64,000 nucleotides of DNA, taken from Chloroflexi bacterium 13_1_40CM_65_17 (lineage in GTDB: Bacteria; Chloroflexota; Dormibacteria; Dormibacterales; Dormibacteraceae). Of this stretch, positions 31,400 through 40,454 are shown piece by piece. The stretch's first letter is position 1; each line of letters begins with the position of its first letter. Made by a program: the position numbers and the translations under genes. The notes under the pieces were generated by a model. That model searched no databases. It saw only the letters and a list, made by a program, of their open reading frames with translations, and was not told where the DNA came from. Where the stretch lies: contig MNES01000081.1 of NCBI GenBank assembly GCA_001917815.1, positions 1 through 64,000 on the forward strand, given 5' to 3'.

Positions 31400-31696
31400 A
31401 TGCTCACCGCTGTGATCCTCGTGAAGTCCACTCGCGATGCGCTCACCGATCTCGGGCCCAAGCTCGCCGACGTTCCGGGCGTGGCCGAGGTCTATACGGT
31501 GACCGGCGAGTGGGACTTCGTCGCGATCGTGAGGGTGCGGGAGCACGATGATCTGGCTGAGGTGGTGACCCAACGTCTCACGAAGCTGGATGGCATCGAG
31601 CGCACTCAGACGATGGTCGCCTTCCAGCAATTCTCAGCCCATGACCTGGAGGCGATGTTTGGCCTGGGGCTCGAGGACACCGGCCTCAACCGCTAG
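31400..31696 (+). CDS. stand-alone Lrp/AsnC ligand-binding (RAM) domain protein
   Basis: LTAVILVKSTRDALTDLGPKLADVPGVAEVYTVTGEWDFVAIVRVREHDDLAEVV; no HTH. Confidence 0.9.
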   Translation: MLTAVILVKSTRDALTDLGPKLADVPGVAEVYTVTGEWDFVAIVRVREHDDLAEVVTQRLTKLDGIERTQTMVAFQQFSAHDLEAMFGLGLEDTGLNR

Positions 31697-32397
31697 ATCC
31701 GACCACTCAGCCGGCGCAGCGGCAGCTCGACCATTGCGCGCCACTGCTGGCGCAGCGCGATGTCTCGCGGCACAGTTCGCTTCGCCTTCCCTCGACGCGG
31801 GGTCGTCCGGCGCCGCAAGATGGCGGTCCTGAAGTCGCCCTCGTATGCGGTGACGACCTGCGCGATGTCATGCAGGCCGAAATGGCAGTCGCTGGCCCCG
31901 ATCGAAGCGCCGAGGCGTTCGCGATTGGCACTGATGAACTGGTCGAGCATCCTCCTGCGGCGCGAGCCGGCCGGCGCCGTGAACATGACCTCGATTCCAT
32001 CGACCGGCTCCTTCTCGATGAGGCGGCTCAACATGGCGGGCTGAATCGACCCGAAGTAAACCGGCATGAAGGGGTGCGGGATGATCACCAGCCCGCCCTG
32101 GTCGTGAATCGCCGCCACCGTGTCGGCCACTGACATCCCGCGTTTGATTGGCTTCTCGAGGAACCATCCGAGTATGTGTGTCTGCGCCGGCCAGCCCGTG
32201 GTGACCTCCTGGCCGGCCACGACCGCAAGTCCGGCCGCGTCCCCACGCTCCACGACTTCCTGCGCGGCGGCCATCGTGTCGTGGTCGGTGATGGCGATGA
32301 GATCGAGTCCCGCGCCGACGGCAGCCTCGACCAGCTCCGCCGGCGTCACCATCCCGTCGGAAGCCAGCGTGTGGCAATGAGGATCCGCGATTGGCAC
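31693..32397 (-). CDS. PHP-domain metal-dependent phosphoesterase
   Basis: DPHCHTLASDGMVTPAELVEAAVGAGLDLIAITDHDT. Confidence 0.93.
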   Translation of the reverse strand: MPIADPHCHTLASDGMVTPAELVEAAVGAGLDLIAITDHDTMAAAQEVVERGDAAGLAVVAGQEVTTGWPAQTHILGWFLEKPIKRGMSVADTVAAIHDQGGLVIIPHPFMPVYFGSIQPAMLSRLIEKEPVDGIEVMFTAPAGSRRRRMLDQFISANRERLGASIGASDCHFGLHDIAQVVTAYEGDFRTAILRRRTTPRRGKAKRTVPRDIALRQQWRAMVELPLRRLSGRI

Positions 32398-32399
32398 CT

Positions 32400-33287
32400 C
32401 TAGTCCTCGACGAACAGAGAACGCACGAAAGCCTCCGGATCGAATGGCTCGAGATCCTCGATGCCCTCCCCCACACCGGCGAGCTTGACCGGGACGTCGA
32501 GCTCTGACTCGATCGCGATCACCGCGCCGCCCTTAGCGCTTCCGTCGAGCTTCGCAAGCACGAGTCCAGTGATCGGGATCGCTTTATGGAACGCGCGCGC
32601 CTGCGCCAGGCTCGAAAGCCCGAGCACGGCGTCGAGCACGAGCAGCGACTCAAAGGCCCCGCCGTCGAGAGCCTTCGTCGCCACGCGTCCGACCTTCGCT
32701 AGCTCCTGCAGCAGGTTGTGCTGCGTCTGGAGGCGGCCGGCGGTATCGACGAGCACGACGTCGTGGCCCCGGCGGCGCGCGTGGCGAACACCGTCAAAGA
32801 CGACGGCTGCCGGGTCACCGTCAGGCGCTCCGGCAAAGCTCGCCGCACCTGCGCGCTCGGCCCACGCAACCATCTGCTCGATCCCGGCTGCCCGGTACGT
32901 GTCCGCCGCCACAACCAGCGGATTCCTCCCCTGCGTGCGAAGGCGATATGCCAGCTTTCCAATCGCCGTCGTCTTCCCCGCGCCGTTGATCCCGTAAAAG
33001 AGGACGCACGCCGGGTCGCCGTAGAGAACCAGCTCGCGCGGTTCCTTAGACATCACCGACAGCACCGCATCGACGAGTGCCGCGACGGCCTCGTCTCGAG
33101 TCCGTGGGCTACGCGCGCGAACAGAGCCCGCAAGGCGCTCCGCCATCGCCGGCCCGATGTCGCCCGCGACCAAGAGCGCTTCGAGCTCGTCGTAGTACCC
33201 GGGCGCCAGCGGCGGGTTCAGGGCACGAATCCCGGCGGCGAATACCTTCCGCGTTCGGCCGCTGACGCGGCTCCAAACGCTCGTCAC
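32400..33287 (-). CDS. ftsY: SRP receptor FtsY
   Basis: FYGINGAGKTTAIGKLAYRL, VAADTYRAAGIEQM, LVDTAGRLQTQHNL, LAKLDGSAKGGAVIAI. Confidence 0.95.
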   Translation of the reverse strand: MTSVWSRVSGRTRKVFAAGIRALNPPLAPGYYDELEALLVAGDIGPAMAERLAGSVRARSPRTRDEAVAALVDAVLSVMSKEPRELVLYGDPACVLFYGINGAGKTTAIGKLAYRLRTQGRNPLVVAADTYRAAGIEQMVAWAERAGAASFAGAPDGDPAAVVFDGVRHARRRGHDVVLVDTAGRLQTQHNLLQELAKVGRVATKALDGGAFESLLVLDAVLGLSSLAQARAFHKAIPITGLVLAKLDGSAKGGAVIAIESELDVPVKLAGVGEGIEDLEPFDPEAFVRSLFVED

Positions 33288-33296
33288 GTGCGTGGC

Positions 33297-36200
33297 TCAG
33301 CCCGCCTGGGCAGTCGTTGTGGTGGCGCGAGCTGCGGGCTTGCGAATGTCTTCCAGGCGCACGGAGACGATGCTCGAGGCGCCGCTCTCGTCGAGGTGAA
33401 TTCCGTACAGGGTGGATGCATGAGACATCGTGACGTGGTTGTGGGTGATGACGAGGAACTGCCGCTGCGTGCCCAGCCGCGCCACCATCTCGCCGAAGCG
33501 GCCTACGTTTGCGTCGTCGAGCGCGGCATCGACCTCGTCGAGAACCGTGAATGGGCTGGGGTTGACCTCATCCAGCGCGAGCACGAGGGCGAGCGCCGCA
33601 AGTGACCTCTCACCAGACGACAGGAGCGTGACGTTCTGCAGCCGCTTGCGCGGTGGCTGGACCAGGATTTCGACTCCCGATCGCGGACCCTCGTCGCCGT
33701 CGGCGTGCCGCAGCGTGGCGCGGCCGCCGGGCGCCAGCTGCGAGAAGTACTCGTGGAAGTTGGCCGCGACTGCGCCGAACACCGCCTCGTATCGCGATTC
33801 CTCCTCCGCTCGCAGCTTGCCGATGAGCTGCTCCAGGTCGCCGCGGGCGGCCGCGATGTCTTCGAGCTGGGTCCGCATGGTTTCGAAGCGCTCTTCCAGG
33901 TCTCGACACTCGGCTTCGGCGAGAGCGTTCGTCGGACCGATCTCCTCGAGACGGCGCTCCAGGGCACGCATCTCTCTCTCGCGTGCCTTACCACCGGGAA
34001 TCTCCTCCGGCGCCACTCCGTCCGGCATGCGCTGGCGGATCTCCTCCATCCGGGCAGATAGGAGCTCTGCTTCGCGCGTGATGAGCTCGAGATTGCCCTC
34101 GAGCGTGCCGGCCTTCAGCCGAGCATCGATTCGTGCTTCCTCCAGCGCCACGAGACGGCGTGCACCTTCCGCCATCTCGGCCTCTTCGCCGGGCGATTCG
34201 TCCTCGGCCGCCTCGAGGCGCGCCTTCGCAGCCTCGGCCTCGCCGCGGAGCCGGGGCACCAGGTCGGCCGCCCCCGCGGCGCTCGTCTCCGCATCCGCCA
34301 CCCGCCCGGCTCTTTCCTGGGCTGTCTGGCGATGTCGAGCCAGGTCTTCGTCAACGGCGTGCAACCGATTCTGGAGGTCTTCGCGCCGGTCGTGCCACCG
34401 CGCCCGTTCCAGCTCGATGTGCTGGATCGCCGACCTGTGCGTTGCGACAGCGTCAACCCTTTGGGCGGCGGCGGATGCCGCATCTTCGGCGTCTTTCACG
34501 ATCCGCTCCAGGTCGGGCAGCTTGGCCGCATCGAGCCTCTCCGCCTCCCGGGCGGCTTCGAGAAGGCGCCTCGACTCGTCGAGGCTGGTGGCTCCTGCGG
34601 CGCGCCTCCGTAGGTCGTCGAGCGCCGATTCGGAAGTCCTGACTCGGGCTGCTGCGTCCCGCGCCTCCGCGGCTGCGGGCGCGAGCTCATCCATTTCCTC
34701 CCGGAGCCGCGCCCGGCGCGCGTCGATCTCCAGCCGGGGGTCGGAACCGGCGCGCACGAGACCCGGTTCGCGATAGACGCCGGCGATGGTCACGTCCACG
34801 CCGACGACAACTTGTCCGAGCAGGCGCTGCGCGACGAGCTGATAGCCGGGACGGATGCGAACGTGATGGAACATCGATCCGGGCTTGGGCGCCGGCGCTG
34901 TTTCGATCGGGTAGAGGACCGTGCGCTGCGAACCTTGGACCTCGCCCGCTCGACCCGCCGCGTCTTCATCGCCGGCGACAAGCGCGTCCGCCAGAGGACC
35001 GAGGGCCGCCGTTAGAGCGCGCTCGTAACCTGGCTCGGCCGTCACCACCTCGCCGAGGCGCAGCAGTCCCGCCCCGTCCGTTGAAGGCCGCAAGGATTCG
35101 AGTCCCTCGAGCTCTGAACGCAGCCTCGTGATGGAGACCGCGGCGGCGTCCGCGGTGGCTGCAGCCGACCTCGCTTCGGCAAGAGCCGCTTCGGCAGCGG
35201 GGATCCGGCCGGCGGCATCAGCCCCGGCCTCGAGGCGGGCCACCTGCTCTTCGAGGAACTCTCGTCGCGTACGAAGCGCGGCCAGCGCGGAGGCTGCGAT
35301 CGCCACCGAGCGCCGCGCCTGCTCAGCGGCGCGCTGAGTGTGTTGAACCTCGAGAGGGTCGACGTCGACCGGCGCGTCAGGAAGCGGTGCCAGCTCTTCG
35401 AGCGCGCGAGCGGCGTGTTCGGTGTCGGCCTGGAGCTGGCCCCGAAGCGCCTCAGCGGCCACCGCCTGCCTGGCGTTCTCAATTTCGTCGCGCCGCAGCG
35501 CCTCGGCCAGCGCCCGATGGCTCTCGGCCCGTGCCTCGCTCAGCTCGAGCGAGTGGTGGGCGGCCGCCAGCTCCAGCCTCAGCCGGCCAAGCGTGTTCTG
35601 GCGGCTGAGTCTGCGGTCCTGGGCGGCCTGCATCTCGGAGCGCCAGCCTGCGAACTCGGCCTCCGCCGCCTGCGCCTGCTCGCGGGCTTCGATCAGCCGC
35701 CGTTCCAGCGACTGCGCCTGCACACTCGCCCGGCGGTGCGCATCTCGCGCCTCGCGCCACTCCTCCCACACCATGCTTCCGCGCAGGAGCTCGAGCCTCG
35801 CCAGCGCCTCCGCCGCCTCCCTGGCCGAAGCGGCCTGGGCGCGCACGACCTCCAGCCGAGGCTCGATCTCGGATCGCAAGTCCTCGAGGCGGAGCAAGTT
35901 CTGAGCGAGCTCGGTCAGGCGCTGCACGGCCTCCTGCCGCCGAGCTTTGACGCCACGAACCTGTGCCGCCTCTTCGAGAAGCGCCCGGCGCTCCGCCGGC
36001 GAGCACACGACGATCGTCTCGATATCGCGCTGGTCGATGATCGCGTACGAATCGACGGTGAGACCGGTCGAGGCGAGGAGGTGGATCAGGTCGCGACGCC
36101 GGACCCGCGTGCCGTTCAGGAAGTAGTCGCTCTCGCCGTCCCGCTCGACCCGGCGCTTGATGGCGACCTCGTGATAGTCGACCGGAAGCCGCCCCGCGGT

Positions 36201-36458
36201 GTTGTCGAACACGACCGTGACCTCGGCGTAGGCCGCCCGTGAGCGGCGCTCCCCGCCGGCATAGATGACCTCTTCCATCTTCTTCCCGCGAAGATCCCGA
36301 GCCTGGCCCGAGCCGAGAACCCACTTTATGGAGTCGACGATGTTGGTCTTGCCCGAGCCGTTCGGACCCACGATGGCGGTGACGCCGCCTTCGAATCGGA
36401 TCTCGGTCGGCCGGGCGAACGTCTTGAAGCCCAGCAGGCTCAGCGAGCGGAGGAACAA
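33297..36458 (-). CDS. smc: chromosome segregation protein SMC
   Basis: MFLRSLSLLGFKTFARPTEI, GPNGSGKTNIVDSIKWVLG, long coiled coils, LLSSGERSLAALALVLALDEVNPSPFTVLDEVDAALDDANV. Confidence 0.95.
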   Translation of the reverse strand: MFLRSLSLLGFKTFARPTEIRFEGGVTAIVGPNGSGKTNIVDSIKWVLGSGQARDLRGKKMEEVIYAGGERRSRAAYAEVTVVFDNTAGRLPVDYHEVAIKRRVERDGESDYFLNGTRVRRRDLIHLLASTGLTVDSYAIIDQRDIETIVVCSPAERRALLEEAAQVRGVKARRQEAVQRLTELAQNLLRLEDLRSEIEPRLEVVRAQAASAREAAEALARLELLRGSMVWEEWREARDAHRRASVQAQSLERRLIEAREQAQAAEAEFAGWRSEMQAAQDRRLSRQNTLGRLRLELAAAHHSLELSEARAESHRALAEALRRDEIENARQAVAAEALRGQLQADTEHAARALEELAPLPDAPVDVDPLEVQHTQRAAEQARRSVAIAASALAALRTRREFLEEQVARLEAGADAAGRIPAAEAALAEARSAAATADAAAVSITRLRSELEGLESLRPSTDGAGLLRLGEVVTAEPGYERALTAALGPLADALVAGDEDAAGRAGEVQGSQRTVLYPIETAPAPKPGSMFHHVRIRPGYQLVAQRLLGQVVVGVDVTIAGVYREPGLVRAGSDPRLEIDARRARLREEMDELAPAAAEARDAAARVRTSESALDDLRRRAAGATSLDESRRLLEAAREAERLDAAKLPDLERIVKDAEDAASAAAQRVDAVATHRSAIQHIELERARWHDRREDLQNRLHAVDEDLARHRQTAQERAGRVADAETSAAGAADLVPRLRGEAEAAKARLEAAEDESPGEEAEMAEGARRLVALEEARIDARLKAGTLEGNLELITREAELLSARMEEIRQRMPDGVAPEEIPGGKAREREMRALERRLEEIGPTNALAEAECRDLEERFETMRTQLEDIAAARGDLEQLIGKLRAEEESRYEAVFGAVAANFHEYFSQLAPGGRATLRHADGDEGPRSGVEILVQPPRKRLQNVTLLSSGERSLAALALVLALDEVNPSPFTVLDEVDAALDDANVGRFGEMVARLGTQRQFLVITHNHVTMSHASTLYGIHLDESGASSIVSVRLEDIRKPAARATTTTAQAG

Positions 36459-36515
36459 ATTCGCCTCAAGGTAGCAGATGTGGGGCCCATCTGAATCCCG
36501 GATACAACCTGTGCG

Positions 36516-37466
36516 CTACTCCAGGGGTTCTCCGAACTGGCGACTTCTTACGGGCGGCTGTTCGGATTCACGCCCCTCTCCCTGACCCTCTCCCTGACCC
36601 TCTCCCAGATGGGGAGAGGGGATTGGGTCCGGCACGACGGTGAGGGTCGTGGCGGTGGATGCCTCCGCGTCGTTGGGGGCGGAGGGGACCGAGCGAGCGC
36701 GGGAGGGGCGGCGCTGACGCGGCCTTGGCGACCTGGCCGGCTTGGTTGCGTTCACCGGCGCCGCCGGCTGAGCACCCAGGCTCCGCAAGGCCGCCCTCGC
36801 GGCCTCTTGCTCGGCCTCCTGCTTGGTTGCACCGTGGCCCGTGCCGAGGGGCTCTGAGCCGGCGAAGACGACCGACGTGTACTCGCGCTGACTGCCCACG
36901 CGTGCACCCTCGCTGTCGTAGAACGGGGTCTGGCCGAACCGCTCCTGAGCGACCTGTTGAAGCCGACCCTTGAAGTTCTCGTCCTGAACCGGAGACGGCA
37001 GCGATCGGTAGCGGTTCAGGTAGTAGTGGTACGCGGCGTCATAGCCCGCATCGAGGAACACGGCGCCCAGCACCGCCTCAAACCCGTTCGCGAGGAGCGA
37101 TTTCAAGTTTCGCCCCCCACCCTTGGCGATGCCCTTCCCGAGATTCAGGTAGCTCCCCAGGTCGAGCTGCTCGGCCATCTGGGCCAGGGTGTTCGTGTTG
37201 ACCATCGCCGAGCGTGTCTGCGTCAGCTCACCCTCGGTCGCGCCGGGGTGATGCTTGTACAGGTACTCGGCGGTGATCAGCTGCAGGACCGCATCCCCGA
37301 GGTATTCGAGACGCTCGTTGTCCCGCGGCGACTGCTGCGGGTTCTCGTTGGCGAACGAGCTATGAGTTACCGCCTCGAGTAAAAGGTTCGGATCTCGAAA
37401 ATGAATCCCGATCTTCTGCTGGAGCTGCTGTAACGACTGCGCGAGAGGAGCTGCGCTCTGTGCTAT
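36516..37466 (-). CDS. rnc: ribonuclease III; conserved N-terminal half lies upstream of the track ORF, proposed ATA start at 37466
   Basis: Manual translation upstream of 37205: [88 protein letters not shown], including the RNase III signature [12 protein letters not shown]. No ATG/GTG/TTG in frame in this region. Confidence 0.85.
   Translation of the reverse strand: MAQSAAPLAQSLQQLQQKIGIHFRDPNLLLEAVTHSSFANENPQQSPRDNERLEYLGDAVLQLITAEYLYKHHPGATEGELTQTRSAMVNTNTLAQMAEQLDLGSYLNLGKGIAKGGGRNLKSLLANGFEAVLGAVFLDAGYDAAYHYYLNRYRSLPSPVQDENFKGRLQQVAQERFGQTPFYDSEGARVGSQREYTSVVFAGSEPLGTGHGATKQEAEQEAARAALRSLGAQPAAPVNATKPARSPRPRQRRPSRARSVPSAPNDAEASTATTLTVVPDPIPSPHLGEGQGEGQGEGRESEQPPVRSRQFGEPLE
36571..36620. 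repeat. CCCTCTCCC-type repeat inside the 3' end of rnc
   Basis: CCCCTCTCCCTGACCCTCTCCCTGACCCTCTCCCAGATGGGGAGAGGGG; encodes [18 protein letters not shown]. Confidence 0.75.
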
Positions 37467-37711
37467 GAGCCGGCCTTCTCCTGTATGTATTCCCAGGCCT
37501 GACCGACGGTCGTGATCTTTTCGGCGTCCTCGTCGGGAATCTCGAGACCTGTGTTCTCTTCGAATGCGTAGATCAGCTCGACAAGATCGAGCGAGTCGGC
37601 GTTCAAGTCCTCCTGGAAGGAGGCGTCCATCGTCACCTGCTCGGGCTCGCAGCCAAGTCGCTCGACCACGATGTTCTTGAAGTCTTCGAAGCTCAGTTTC
37701 TGGGTTTCCAA
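37463..37711 (-). CDS. acpP: acyl carrier protein
   Basis: [48 protein letters not shown] start with SD GGAGG. Confidence 0.96.
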   Translation of the reverse strand: METQKLSFEDFKNIVVERLGCEPEQVTMDASFQEDLNADSLDLVELIYAFEENTGLEIPDEDAEKITTVGQAWEYIQEKAGS

Positions 37712-37832
37712 TCTCGCCTCCAGCGCCGCATCGGTTGTTGGGGGTTTGCCAATCTACTCTACCAGCACTCGCAAACGCCCGCCCCCGCGGGGGGCCCGGG
37801 CTCCAGCGGCCCGAGCCCCATCCAGCGAATCG

Positions 37833-38561
37833 TTATGCGGTGGACTTGGCGCCGGCAGGTGCCATGCCCAGCTGGGTCATGATCTCGACCTGGTCGTACA
37901 TCAGCGAGTTTCTCTTCACGAGGCCGCGGTCGATTTCGAAGACCTGCACGAACTCCCCACTAAGCCTGCGGCCGGTCGGCGGCACCTCACCCATCGGGGT
38001 CTGCAGCGGCCCTGAGTGAGTACCCGTGAAAACGCCTTCCACGACGGCGGACTTGCCCTGGATGATGATGTTCTTGGCCTCGATCCGCGCGTCGGGAAAC
38101 GCCTTGATCCAGGTCTGGTTGTACTGCTTCACCGCCTGCGGTCCCTGGAGTTTGATGCCGCCGGGGGCCGTGGCGACGATGTCCGGCGCAGCGTCGCGCG
38201 ACACCGCCTCGAGGTCGTGCGCATTGAAATTCTTGAAGCCCCGCTCGATAAGCGCCTTGGTCTCGAGCAGCGTCGAGGCGGCAATCTCGAAGAGCTCACG
38301 CTTCGGATCGCTGGCGTCACTTCTGTACTTCTTGAAGGACTCAAGCAGCTTTTCTGCTTTGGGGCCGAATGCCTTGGCCGAGGCCTCGTCGTCGTAGATC
38401 GCGATCGAGATCGTGTCGCCGTTCTCGCGATCTACCAGAAGCATCCCCGAGCGATTGCCCGGGTGAGTGGCGAGGGCAGGAAGGGCTGTCTCCTTGTAGT
38501 CCTTGACCGCGTTGTTCAACTCAGTCTTCTTGTTCTTGGATCGAATTACGCCTACATGCAT
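37833..38561 (-). CDS. N-terminal ABM-like domain fused to SnoaL-like (ester cyclase/NTF2-fold) domain
   Basis: ALIERGFKNFNAHDLEAVSRDAAPDIVATAPGGIKLQGPQAVKQYNQTWIKAFPDARIEAKNII; SD GGAGGTG upstream of start. Confidence 0.7.
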   Translation of the reverse strand: MHVGVIRSKNKKTELNNAVKDYKETALPALATHPGNRSGMLLVDRENGDTISIAIYDDEASAKAFGPKAEKLLESFKKYRSDASDPKRELFEIAASTLLETKALIERGFKNFNAHDLEAVSRDAAPDIVATAPGGIKLQGPQAVKQYNQTWIKAFPDARIEAKNIIIQGKSAVVEGVFTGTHSGPLQTPMGEVPPTGRRLSGEFVQVFEIDRGLVKRNSLMYDQVEIMTQLGMAPAGAKSTA

Positions 38562-38752
38562 GTCTCACCTCCATGAGGAAATGTGTTTGGAATGGCTGTG
38601 ATCAGAAGGAGGTCCCCTCTGGGGACCAGGTTCTAGCGGCATCTCCACTCCTGGACACGGGAGGCCGGCTACGGGGCCAGTCTGCGCCTTTCCCAGGCCG
38701 CACGGTCAAGGCACGATGAGTGGGTAAGCAACCAATCACCGCTTGGCTGTAC

Positions 38753-39670
38753 CTAGACGGGGATGGCTAGCTCGCTGCAGGCTGCCGGCGTGGACACCGC
38801 CACCGCGTTCTTGCCCGGCGCGAGCTCTCTCATCATCCCGGTCAGGGCGCGCTTGGGCCCGACCTCTATGAACGTGTCGCAGCCCATCTCGAGGAGCGAT
38901 CCGACACAGGCGGCCCAACGGACGGGCGAACGCAGCTGCATCTCCATCACGTGCGGGATGCGATCGCCCCCCTGGTGCTGACGCCCGGTGAGGTTTGCCA
39001 TCACCGGCACGCGCGGCGAGCGCCACTCGATGCGCTCGAGCGCAGTCCGCAGCCGCTCCGCGGCGGGAGCCATCAAAGGTGTGTGAAAAGCCGCGCTGAC
39101 GTTGAGGGGAATCACACGCTTGGCGCCTGCCTCCTGAAGGCGGCGCGCGGCCACCTCGAGACCTGCGGTGGTGCCTGCGATCACGGTCTGGGTCGGGGTG
39201 TTGTAGTTGGCGGGCCACGCGTCATTCATGCCGGCGAGGGCCACTTCTACAGCCTGCGAGTCGAGGCCGAGCACGGCGGCCATCGAGCTGGTCCCCGCGG
39301 GAACCGCACCGGCCATCGCGATGCCACGCTCGACGACGGCCTTGATGACGTGGGGTGCTCCCACCGCCCCACCGGCCGCCAGGGCCGCGTACTCGCCGAC
39401 CGAATGGCCTGCTGCGGCCGCGGGCTCGATGCCGCGGCGCTGGAGCAGGATTGTCAATGCCACTCCCATGAAGCACAGGGCCGGCTGGGCATTCTGCGTG
39501 AGCCTGAGCTCGTCGTCGTCGGCCCCGATCAGCAGGTGACGCAGGTCCACGTCTGCGCTGCGCGAGCAGCGTTCGCACAGGTCGGCGACCTCGGGATCGG
39601 TGAGGAGCTCGGCCCCCATGTCGGGCGTCTGTGAGCCCTGACCGGGGAAGAGAAAGGCGATCTTCGGCAT
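38753..39670 (-). CDS. fabD: malonyl CoA-acyl carrier protein transacylase
   Basis: IAFLFPGQGSQTPDMGAEL, AAGHSVGEYAALAAGG, FHTPLMAPA. Confidence 0.96.
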   Translation of the reverse strand: MPKIAFLFPGQGSQTPDMGAELLTDPEVADLCERCSRSADVDLRHLLIGADDDELRLTQNAQPALCFMGVALTILLQRRGIEPAAAAGHSVGEYAALAAGGAVGAPHVIKAVVERGIAMAGAVPAGTSSMAAVLGLDSQAVEVALAGMNDAWPANYNTPTQTVIAGTTAGLEVAARRLQEAGAKRVIPLNVSAAFHTPLMAPAAERLRTALERIEWRSPRVPVMANLTGRQHQGGDRIPHVMEMQLRSPVRWAACVGSLLEMGCDTFIEVGPKRALTGMMRELAPGKNAVAVSTPAACSELAIPV

Positions 39671-39705
39671 GGGTCAAGGCTACCCGGCGGTCTGGGTTAG
39701 TGCGA

Positions 39706-39751
39706 CTCCCCACCCGGCGCTTCGCGCCGACCTCCCCGCAAGCGGGGAGGT
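39706..39751. repeat. two-hairpin dispersed intergenic repeat, copy D
   Basis: CTCCCCACCCGGCGCTTCGCGCCGACCTCCCCGCAAGCGGGGAGGTG. Confidence 0.8.
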
Positions 39752-39758
39752 GGGCTCC

Positions 39759-39938
39759 CTACTCCTTCGCTTTGATCACCTCGCGGCCGGCGTAGTGGCC
39801 GCAGTTACGGCAGATCGTATGTGGCCGCGTGAGCTTCTTGCAGTTTGGGCAGGGCTGGAGCTGAACGTGCACCAACGCGAGGTGCGAGCGCCGGCGACCC
39901 TTCTTTGATTTGGAGAGCTTGACCTTTGGCAGAGCCAT
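39759..39938 (-). CDS. rpmF: 50S ribosomal protein L32 (59 aa, absent from supplied ORF track)
   Basis: Manual translation MALPKVKLSKSKKGRRRSHLALVHVQLQPCPNCKKLTRPHTICRNCGHYAGREVIKAKE*; zinc-ribbon Cys pairs; next to fabD. Confidence 0.94.
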   Translation of the reverse strand: MALPKVKLSKSKKGRRRSHLALVHVQLQPCPNCKKLTRPHTICRNCGHYAGREVIKAKE

Positions 39939-39971
39939 GGCTGCCGAATCTTACCGGATGGTGGCAACTCT

Positions 39972-40454
39972 CTACTTGGACGCGGCTTCGTCGTTCTCCC
40001 CGGATTCAGGTTGGCTCGACTGCAGTGCCTCAACGCCGCGGCGCACCGTCGCCAGCGTCCGCCCCAGATGCGCCTCGAGCTGCTTCAGCTGCTCCAAGGC
40101 GTAAGCCTCGGCCTGGCGGATGATCTCGTCGGATTTCGCCTGGGCGTCCTTGACCACCTGCGTGCCGTGGCGCTCCGCTCGCCTGAGTATCTCGTGCTCC
40201 GAGGCGGTCTCCTCCGCCCGCTCGTTGGCGCGAGACATGATGCGAGCCGCCTCCGCATGCGCCTCGGTGATGATGCGCTGCTGCTCCGCCACCGTCCAGT
40301 TCGCCTGCTTGATCTCATCCGGGAGGTTGAAACGGAGCTGATCGATGAGCTCCATGATCTCGTCCTCGTTGACCATGACCTGGGTGGATAGCGGAACGTG
40401 ACGCGCGTTCTGGACCAGGTACTCGAAGCGGTCAAGCAGCTCGTCGACCTTTAT
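39972..40454 (-). CDS. DivIVA/ATPase-like coiled-coil protein; proposed ATA start at 40454
   Basis: Manual upstream extension IKVDELLDRFEYLVQNARHVPLSTQV precedes the track ORF (MVNEDEIMELIDQLRFNLPDEIKQA...), matching the N-terminal pattern I recall for this family; no ATG/GTG/TTG before 40376. Confidence 0.7.
   Translation of the reverse strand: MKVDELLDRFEYLVQNARHVPLSTQVMVNEDEIMELIDQLRFNLPDEIKQANWTVAEQQRIITEAHAEAARIMSRANERAEETASEHEILRRAERHGTQVVKDAQAKSDEIIRQAEAYALEQLKQLEAHLGRTLATVRRGVEALQSSQPESGENDEAASK

Noticed and set aside
36957-37382. 141-aa plus-strand ORF antisense to the rnc N-terminus
   Set aside because: The opposite frame encodes the unmistakable RNase III signature, so the minus strand is coding here.
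38562-38752. 191-bp gap between the SnoaL-fusion gene and fabD as a possible ncRNA or tRNA
   Set aside because: No cloverleaf, T-loop motif or convincing ORF found; at most a short hairpin (GGTCCCCTCTGGGGACC).
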